Notes under the pieces: generated by a model
Database searches by the model: none
Told to the model about the DNA's origin: nothing
The model's input: the letters and a program-made list of their open reading frames with translations, nothing else
Assembly: GCA_963825445.1 (NCBI GenBank)
Contig: CAWGTM010000024.1
Coordinates: forward strand, 434,001 to 498,000
Direction of reading: 5' to 3'
DNA: 64,000 nucleotides
Source of the DNA: Actinophytocola sp963825445
GTDB taxonomy: Bacteria; Actinomycetota; Actinomycetes; Mycobacteriales; Pseudonocardiaceae
Shown: positions 58,415 to 64,000 of the stretch, piece after piece
How positions within the stretch are numbered: position 1 is the first letter of the stretch
Layout: every line of letters starts with the position of its first letter
Program-made: the position numbers and the translations under genes

Positions 58415-59518
58415 ATGACTTCCCTCCCGCTCGTGTTCGAGGCACCCAAGCGCGGCCTACCGCCGCGCCACCTGGCCGACCTGTCGGCGGAGGAGCGGCG
58501 CGCGGCGGTGGTCGAGCTGGGGGAGAAGCCCTTCCGGGCCAACCAGCTGTCGAACCACTACTTCGCCAGGCTGACCGCTGATCCGTCGCAGATGACGGAC
58601 ATCCCGGCCGCCAGCCGCGACCGCCTGGCGGAGTCGCTGCTGCCCCCGCTGCTGACCCCGGTGCGCCACATCAGCTGCGACGACGACTCCACGCGCAAGA
58701 CCCTGTGGCGTGCCCACGACGGGACGCTGCTGGAGAGCGTGCTGATGCGCTACCACGACCGCACCACCCTGTGCGTGTCGAGCCAGGCCGGCTGCGGCAT
58801 GGCGTGCCCGTTCTGCGCCACGGGCCAGGGCGGGCTGGACCGCAACCTGTCCACGGCCGAGATCGTGGACCAGGTCCGCGCGGCAGCGGCGGCCATGCGC
58901 GACGGCGAACTCGGCGAACCGGGCCGCCTGTCGAACATCGTGTTCATGGGCATGGGCGAGCCACTCGCCAACTACAAGCGTGTGGTGGCTGCCGTTCGTC
59001 GGATCACGGAGCCGGCGCCGTCGGGGCTGGGTATTTCGCAGCGCTCGGTGACGGTGTCGACCGTGGGTCTGGCTCCGGCGATTCGCAAGTTGGCGGACGA
59101 GCGGATGCAGGTTCGCCTGGCGGTGTCGTTGCACACTCCGGATGACGAGCTGCGCGACACGCTGGTGCCGGTGAACGAGCGGTGGTCGGTGGACGAGGTT
59201 CTGGATGCGGCGCGCTACTACGCGGACGTGTCGGGGCGCCGGGTGTCGATCGAGTACGCGTTGATCCGCGACGTGAACGATCAGCCGTGGCGGGCGGACC
59301 TGCTGGCGAAGCGGTTGCGGAAGCACCTGAAGCAGTTGGTGCACGTGAACGTGATTCCGTTGAACCCGACGCCGGGGTCGAAGTGGGACGCGGCGCCGAA
59401 GCCGGTGGAGCGGGAGTTCGTGCGCCGGGTGAACGAGGGCGGCGTGACGTGCACGGTGCGGGACACGCGGGGCCAGGAGATCGCGGCCGCGTGTGGCCAA
59501 CTAGCGGCTGAAGGCTAG
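58415..59518 (+). CDS. rlmN: 23S rRNA/tRNA adenine-C2 methyltransferase RlmN
   Basis: Radical-SAM enzyme methylating A2503, 367 residues. The CxxxCxxC cluster is in QAGCGMACPFCATGQGG. Other blocks are GMGEPLANYKRVVAAVRRI, VSLHTPDDELRDTLVPVN and NPTPGSKWDA; the C-terminal methylated cysteine is in GGVTCTVRDTRGQEIAAACG. GGGGGAG precedes the ATG. The last 38 bases are repeated, diverged, at 62479-62516, bounding a 3-kb islet. Confidence 0.96.
   Translation: MTSLPLVFEAPKRGLPPRHLADLSAEERRAAVVELGEKPFRANQLSNHYFARLTADPSQMTDIPAASRDRLAESLLPPLLTPVRHISCDDDSTRKTLWRAHDGTLLESVLMRYHDRTTLCVSSQAGCGMACPFCATGQGGLDRNLSTAEIVDQVRAAAAAMRDGELGEPGRLSNIVFMGMGEPLANYKRVVAAVRRITEPAPSGLGISQRSVTVSTVGLAPAIRKLADERMQVRLAVSLHTPDDELRDTLVPVNERWSVDEVLDAARYYADVSGRRVSIEYALIRDVNDQPWRADLLAKRLRKHLKQLVHVNVIPLNPTPGSKWDAAPKPVEREFVRRVNEGGVTCTVRDTRGQEIAAACGQLAAEG
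59468..59505. repeat. rlmN 3' end, proximal copy of a 38-bp direct repeat
   Basis: CGGGGCCAGGAGATC, then CGGCCG, GTG, GGCC, ACT and GC are shared with 62479-62516 (33 of 38 identical). The repeat encodes the RlmN C-terminus RGQEIAAACGQLA. It marks the left boundary of the islet. Confidence 0.65.
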
Positions 59519-59536
59519 TACCTGATTCGCATCGCC

Positions 59537-62381
59537 CTAGGTGGTTGGGAAAGAGAAGCGACGGACCAAGGGTAGCCAACGTTGATAGGTGCCGACGCGC
59601 TCGGGAAGGGCAATTGTGGAGTTGGCGGTGTTGAGCGAGGCCAGTTTGTCGCCCAGTACCGGATCGCCGTCGGAGCGATCCAGCAATTCCAGCAAGGTTC
59701 CGTCCGGAGCGGCCTCGGCTACCATGTCGAACAACTGCGGGGCGGTGTTGGGGTGACCGACCAGCACTGCGAGTAGGAGCAGCACTGCCCGGTGAGGTGT
59801 CTCACGGGAGCTGGTATTCAGAAACTCGTCAAGGTCCGCTCCCCGCAACCGTGCGCGTAGGAGCCGGTACAAGTTGATCAGGCGCTTGGCTGCCCTCGGC
59901 GTCGATACAAGTGGGCCGAGCGTAGCTACGAAGGAGAGTTCGGCCGGGGACGTGTACAGACGCCTGGGCAACAACTCCAGCGGCGGATTGGGGCTCGAGG
60001 CCGGTTGTGGTGATTCCATCGACTCCTTCGTTGCCGGTCGGGTGCTTGGAGGAGTCGACTGATCGATCGGCGGGAACGTTGTCGCGCTATCACCCGGGGA
60101 TGGGCCGGCACTCTCCGGGTCGTGCCCTTCACTTGCTTCGATTCCGTGGACAAACTCCGCGAAAGCCTCGTCGTCCATGGGGCGCAGAACGAGGGGGATC
60201 TGGAAGATTTTTTCCAAGTAGTGCGCGGCGAAAGCGTTTCCCTCCGCCGGATGCATGGGGGCTCCATCGAGCATTGTTGCGTAATGTTGGCGGATCGCAC
60301 GGGTGAGCCATCGGGCGTCGACCCCAACGACAACGGTGAATACCGGCAGGGCCAACATCAGATGAATGGCTTCGAGGACCTGAATGACCACCCTTGGTGG
60401 GCATCTGTCCAGGTCATCGATGTAAAGCACGATCCGCTCGATCCCAGCCGCACCGCTTGATCGGTCTCGTTCCCGCGCCAGCATCGCCGCGAACGTTTCC
60501 AGATCCCGGCGCAACAGCGAGACCACGCCCAGATGCTGGCGATAGTCCTGACTGCCGCTGCGTGCCTCAACGAACGCGGCGATGTGATGACCGGGGGCCA
60601 TTTCGGCGATCGCCCGCTCCAGCCGCTCAGTCTCGTCGTCCAGTTCTGCCAGCCGACTGGCGGTCTCGGCGGCTTGTTGGTCGGGCACATCCAGCTTGTC
60701 CGCTACCTCGCGGATGCGGGTCACCGCGGCGCGCACACGTGCGACGGCCGTGGCGAGAGCGCCGATCAACGCCATACTCCCCGCCAGTCCGGTCCAACCG
60801 GTCCACCCGATCAGAACGGCGAGCAGTCCTACCACCACAATGCCCCCAAGAAGCACCATTGCTGGCATTGGGTCCCGACGCAGCCACCGCACGACTCCTC
60901 GTGTCTCTCTGGACAGTCCGATGGTCTCGTCGGCGAAGCGGCGGACATCCTCCAAACTTGGCTCCGGCACGCCGAGTTCGGCCGCGATCCAGGACCTGTC
61001 GTCACGGGACAAGTTGCGCAGCAACGCCTCCGCTACCGCCGTGGGTCGATGGCCGCGTGCCGCCCTCTGCTCCTGCTGCGCGGTCAACAGCATCCGCTCC
61101 ATCCGCGCCGCGCTGAGCTGACCCAGCAACGACTCCTCGGCCCTCCGACTGTCGGCCAGGTCATCTGCCCGACGCTGCAGTTCGTGCTCGGAGCTGCCCG
61201 AAGCCAGGTGGTCAAAGATGTGCGAGGCCAGGCTCGCCCACAGATTGGACTCCGTGTAGTGCCAGGCATTGAAGGTGACCTGTCGGATCGACGAGCAGTA
61301 AGGACGACACCGAGCGGCCCCGCGTCCCAGCCGCTAGCTCCGCCTTTCCCGCAGCGTCAGCTAGATCCTGCACCCGCTGGCTCATCAGACGCATGAAGAA
61401 GCTTTTTCCTGAGCCCCAAGGGCCGAAAAGTCCGATCGACAGAGGCGGCTCGATCAACCGCGACGCCACCAGGTCGGCGAGCATTCGTACATCTGTGGTG
61501 ATGCTCATCCTGTCGACACCCTCGGGGGTGTCGGCTTGATAGTCGGCAGCGTGTTGCGAGTCGAAGGGCCGCGAGTCAGCTTCCCGCCGCTCAGCTATGT
61601 CCACAAAATCTTGCAAGGTATGTACGTTTTCCACGTCGGGAAAGCGTTCACTCACCGCTTGCTGTTCGCGCTTGCTGAGGGAACCGGATATTCGAATCAC
61701 GCGCGAATTCAGCATCTCCAAGGCGCGAGCCTGCGTCGAGTCCATCAATTCGTCGCTCACGATAGCCAGCACCCAATGGCGCGCGGTACTTCGCAACCAC
61801 ACCTCCAAGTCGCCGATGTCCGCGCGGTCCATGCTGTCGGGGGTCAGGACCTTGTCGAGCCACACCACGATGTCGGCCGACGGGTGATCATCCCAGGGTG
61901 CGCTCAACTTGGGGTCGACCACCAAGACCGCGTCAGGCAGCATCCTGCGTAACGCCTCATAGCCGGTCCGTCGGGCACCCGACGAGGAGTCATGCACGAG
62001 CAGCACTGCACCGGGCGACGCCAGCGCCCTGTCCAGCTCATCATCGACATCTCTTGGCAGATAGGGCACGCTGATCGACCCGTACCCCAACAGCCGTTCC
62101 CCGCCGATGTCGCGCACACGTCGCCCGGATCCCCAACTAGCCACCGCACTGGGGTCATCGTCCAGACCGCTGGCAGACATCAGCTCCCTGCGCTCTTCCG
62201 GCCCAAGCTCCAAGGCATCGGCCAGCAACCGCACCGTGGCCGTCCGTGAGCTGGTGCGCTGACCGGTTTCGATGCCACGGATCGAGCGCACACCCAGCCC
62301 CGCTCGCTCCGCCAGCCCCTCCTGCGTCAGGCCCATCCGAAGGCGCAGCTGCCGTAGTAGCGCACCGAACTGATCCGTCAC
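59537..62381 (-). pseudogene. XRE-KAP P-loop NTPase (about 950 aa), frameshifted
   Basis: From GTG 62381 the frame encodes an XRE helix-turn-helix (LRQLRLRMGLTQEGLAERAG), a P-loop-like region with a damaged Walker A (LLVHDSSSGARRTGYEALRR), then the KAP domain Walker A IGLFGPWGSGKSFFMRLM. Near 61285-61300 one base shifts the sense into the frame IRQVTFNAWHYTESNLWASL. That frame runs to 59537 with two transmembrane segments (AMVLLGGIVVVGLLAVLIGW) and Walker B RIVLYIDDLDRCPP. KAP NTPases are membrane-linked STAND-like ATPases often found in phage-defence regions. Either the gene is inactivated or a sequencing indel is present. Confidence 0.8.
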
Positions 62382-62478
62382 GTCGACACCTCTCGATCTC
62401 GCGACCCTCCCGTGATCAGGACTCTAACGCGTAGGTATTCCATCACCGACACGTCGACATACGGCCGAGAATGCGAAC

Positions 62479-62516
62479 CGGGGCCAGGAGATCACGGCCG
62501 TGTGCGGCCGACTCGC
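62479..62516. repeat. rlmN 3' end, distal copy
   Basis: The distal copy encodes RGQEITAVCGRLAS followed by TGA at 62521, a credible RlmN C-terminus with its own stop. Differences from the proximal copy are mostly at codon third positions or conservative, so one copy came from a different rlmN allele. It marks the right boundary of the KAP islet. Confidence 0.65.
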
Positions 62517-62599
62517 CAGTTGATTTCTGCTAAACGCGATCCTTAGTGGGTCCTTAGCGGCATGCGATGATATTGCGACCTCACTGACGGGGGAGGCGT

Positions 62600-62981
62600 A
62601 TGTCAGCTGCCGGGTACCGGGCGATCCGGCAGATCAACGATCATCCTGAGGGTATGGCCGGCCGTCCTGGGGCCAATGCCCACTGACGACTGGCGGCTTG
62701 CCGTGATGCGGCGCCGGGCCGCGGCGCGCGTTTGAGGCTGCGGCCGCCGAGCTGGCTGGCTCTGCGCAGGCGGGGGACGCGACCCCGGAGTTGCGGGGCC
62801 CGCGGTCGCCGCGCGGGCGGGGGTCGTTACCTGGCGGGAGTGTCTGCTCGGGAAGGGCGATCACCTGCCGGAGGTTCAGGCGTGGGCACGTGCCGACCAG
62901 CCGCGGGAACCGGCCTCGAAGAAGCCGCGCGTCGACCGTGGCGACGACGACGGCGAAGCCTCGGTGTTCGGGGAATTCTGA
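62600..62981 (+). pseudogene. Decayed small gene upstream of the WXG-like gene
   Basis: GGGGGAGG precedes ATG 62600 (MSAAGYRAIRQINDHPEGMA), which stops at 62686. Protein-like sense then continues in other frames: DDWRLAVMRRRAAAR, then FEAAAAELAGSAQAGDATPE, and finally VVTWRECLLGKGDHLPEVQA with AWARADQPREPASKK, ending ASVFGEF with TGA at 62979-62981. At least three frame changes are needed, so this is either a relic or a badly sequenced stretch. Family unknown. Confidence 0.45.
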
Positions 62982-63003
62982 CATGATCTCGAAAGGACTT
63001 TCC

Positions 63004-63801
63004 ATGCCCAGCGGTGATTTCGACACCCAGTACGCGGAGGTTGCCGACGAGCCGCGCACCTCGATCGGGCCACTTTTCGAGTTCGGCGGCACCTTTGACG
63101 AGAAGCTGGCCGACCTCTGTCAGGATATTGTCGTCGAATATGACAAGTCGCGGCTCACCTACGCACCCGAGGGAATAACCGGGGAATCGCCGGGTGACAC
63201 GCTCGAGGATCCCGCGCAGGGAGGACCGTTCAGCAAGCAGTCCTATGCCGCGGAGATACGCCAGCTCGCACTGGAGGAGTTCCCGGTGTTCTTCGAGGCC
63301 GCGAACATCGATCGGTTCGCCGAGATTTCCAGCTCGCTCAAGGCGGCCGCCGATTCCATCGTCGCGGCCAAGGGCGACACCGCTCTCGGTCACCTGCAGG
63401 GGCTTGCTGACCGATTGGGACGGGCCGACCGACGCCAACTTCGGGACGTATCTCGACCACCTCGGGACGACGGTGGGGTTCAACTCGCCTTCGTCGGCGA
63501 CGTCGGTGCGGCCTCCGTGCATTTCGAGACGCTGATGAAGCGCCTGCGCGTCGACGCGTACGGCCTGGCCACCAACCTGATGGCGAAGGTGGATCCTCCG
63601 TCGGCCGGCGGCGCCACCACCGTCACCAACGCTCTTCTCGTCATGGGCCTCATCGCCGCCGGTGTCGCCACTTTCGGGACGGGCGCGTTGGTTGGCGTGG
63701 CCGGCGTCGTCGCCGTCAGTGAGTTCGCGATCGCGGGCACCGCGGGTGTCGTGCAGATTCAGCAGGGCCTGCAGATGGATGAGGAAGGCGACCGAGAGTA
63801 G
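63004..63801 (+). CDS. WXG-like membrane protein gene with two compensating frameshifts
   Basis: AAAGGA lies six bases before ATG 63004, giving 265 residues (MPSGDFDTQYAEVADEPRTS). The frame is open throughout. Between about 63399 and 63480, however, the encoded residues (RLGRADRRQLRDVSRPPRDD) use low-GC third positions. The +1 frame of the same stretch reads GLLTDWDGPTDANFGTYLDH with near-maximal GC3 and a WxG motif typical of type VII-associated helical proteins. The C-terminus has two hydrophobic helices (ALLVMGLIAAGVATFGTGAL and GVVAVSEFAIAGTAGVV). A role linked to type VII secretion is suspected. Confidence 0.7.
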   Translation: MPSGDFDTQYAEVADEPRTSIGPLFEFGGTFDEKLADLCQDIVVEYDKSRLTYAPEGITGESPGDTLEDPAQGGPFSKQSYAAEIRQLALEEFPVFFEAANIDRFAEISSSLKAAADSIVAAKGDTALGHLQGLADRLGRADRRQLRDVSRPPRDDGGVQLAFVGDVGAASVHFETLMKRLRVDAYGLATNLMAKVDPPSAGGATTVTNALLVMGLIAAGVATFGTGALVGVAGVVAVSEFAIAGTAGVVQIQQGLQMDEEGDRE

Positions 63802-64000
63802 AACGTTGTCGGTTCTGGCCGCGGGACCGGTGGCGGTCGTCGCGATGGGTGCGCTCGGCGAGGCCGTCCTGCTGGACCGCGCGTGCTGGGGCGCACAGAA
63901 GGCCGTTCTCGCGCGACAGACCGACGCCGACACGGTGACGGTCACCGAGGTCGGCCACGCCGATCTCGTCGACGCGGTGGTCGGGCTCGTCCCCGACGCG
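63779..64000 (+). CDS. N-terminal part of a hypothetical exported protein
   Basis: ATG 63779 overlaps the end of the previous gene by 23 bases and opens a frame of 74 codons to the window edge with no stop. It begins MRKATESRTLSVLAAGPVAV and continues VAMGALGEAVLLDRACWGAQ, compatible with a signal anchor or one membrane helix. The adjacent pair layout (WXG-like protein plus small membrane protein) is frequent in Pseudonocardiaceae. No family can be named from this piece. Confidence 0.6.
   Translation, partial: MRKATESRTLSVLAAGPVAVVAMGALGEAVLLDRACWGAQKAVLARQTDADTVTVTEVGHADLVDAVVGLVPDA

Overview
The window is high-GC, densely packed actinobacterial chromosome. GTG and TTG starts, ATGA-type overlaps, the sporulation sigma factor gene whiG, a Scr1-type XRE regulator with a DUF397 remnant, and the order ffh - rpsP - rimM - trmD - rplS - lepB - rnhB - DUF2469 - yraN - comM - dprA - xerC - whiG - rpsB - tsf - pyrH - frr - cdsA - rlmN point to a filamentous actinomycete. 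Pseudonocardiaceae (Saccharothrix/Lentzea/Actinosynnema-like) is my best guess, by inference only. I saw no rRNA, tRNA or CRISPR array.

Layout. 0-5.1 kb: amino-sugar recovery. A partial sodium:solute symporter and anmK run left; an NgcEFG-like N-acetylglucosamine/chitobiose ABC importer runs right. A DasR-like operator lies between them. 5.1-7.1 kb: XRE regulator locus with a perfect 20-bp palindrome, then a small secreted protein with duplicated flanks. 7.1-11.1 kb: ftsY, a nitroreductase, a two-family 21-bp repeat array, a DinB-like protein and short unknown genes. 11.1-16.2 kb: purine-ring catabolism to glyoxylate (aceB, a citrate-lyase-like protein, allB, alc). 16.2-21.9 kb: PAP2/lipid-kinase fusion, TetR with an alpha/beta hydrolase, ilvA, an FhuF-like Fe-S protein. 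21.9-26 kb: nitrogen control (amt-glnB-glnD). 26-39.9 kb: protein targeting, translation, RNA processing and secretion genes (ffh, rpsP to rplS, two lepB, rnhB, comM).

39.88-48.81 kb: an 8.9-kb mobile element splits dprA exactly inside the codons for its conserved SGxxxGID motif. It carries three consecutive tyrosine-recombinase-type genes plus a small coiled-coil protein (a Tn554/RIT-like arrangement), a secondary 899-bp IS, an IS relic, a broken lipoprotein gene and a small membrane protein. Both att junctions are readable, so attB and attP can be reconstructed.

48.8-59.5 kb: the 3' half of dprA, xerC, whiG, an M23 peptidase, rpsB-tsf, pyrH-frr-cdsA, a methyltransferase, a PadR regulator with a clustered operator, and rlmN. 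59.5-64 kb: a 3-kb islet bounded by a duplicated rlmN 3' end, holding a frameshifted XRE-KAP P-loop NTPase gene (defence-like by inference). Beyond it are a decayed gene, a WXG-like membrane protein gene with two compensating frameshifts, and a gene cut by the window end.

The most notable signals are the dprA-splitting recombinase element, the rlmN-bounded KAP islet and the compensated frameshift pair. Several frameshifts cluster in 43-48 kb and 61-64 kb, so sequence error must be excluded before calling those genes dead.
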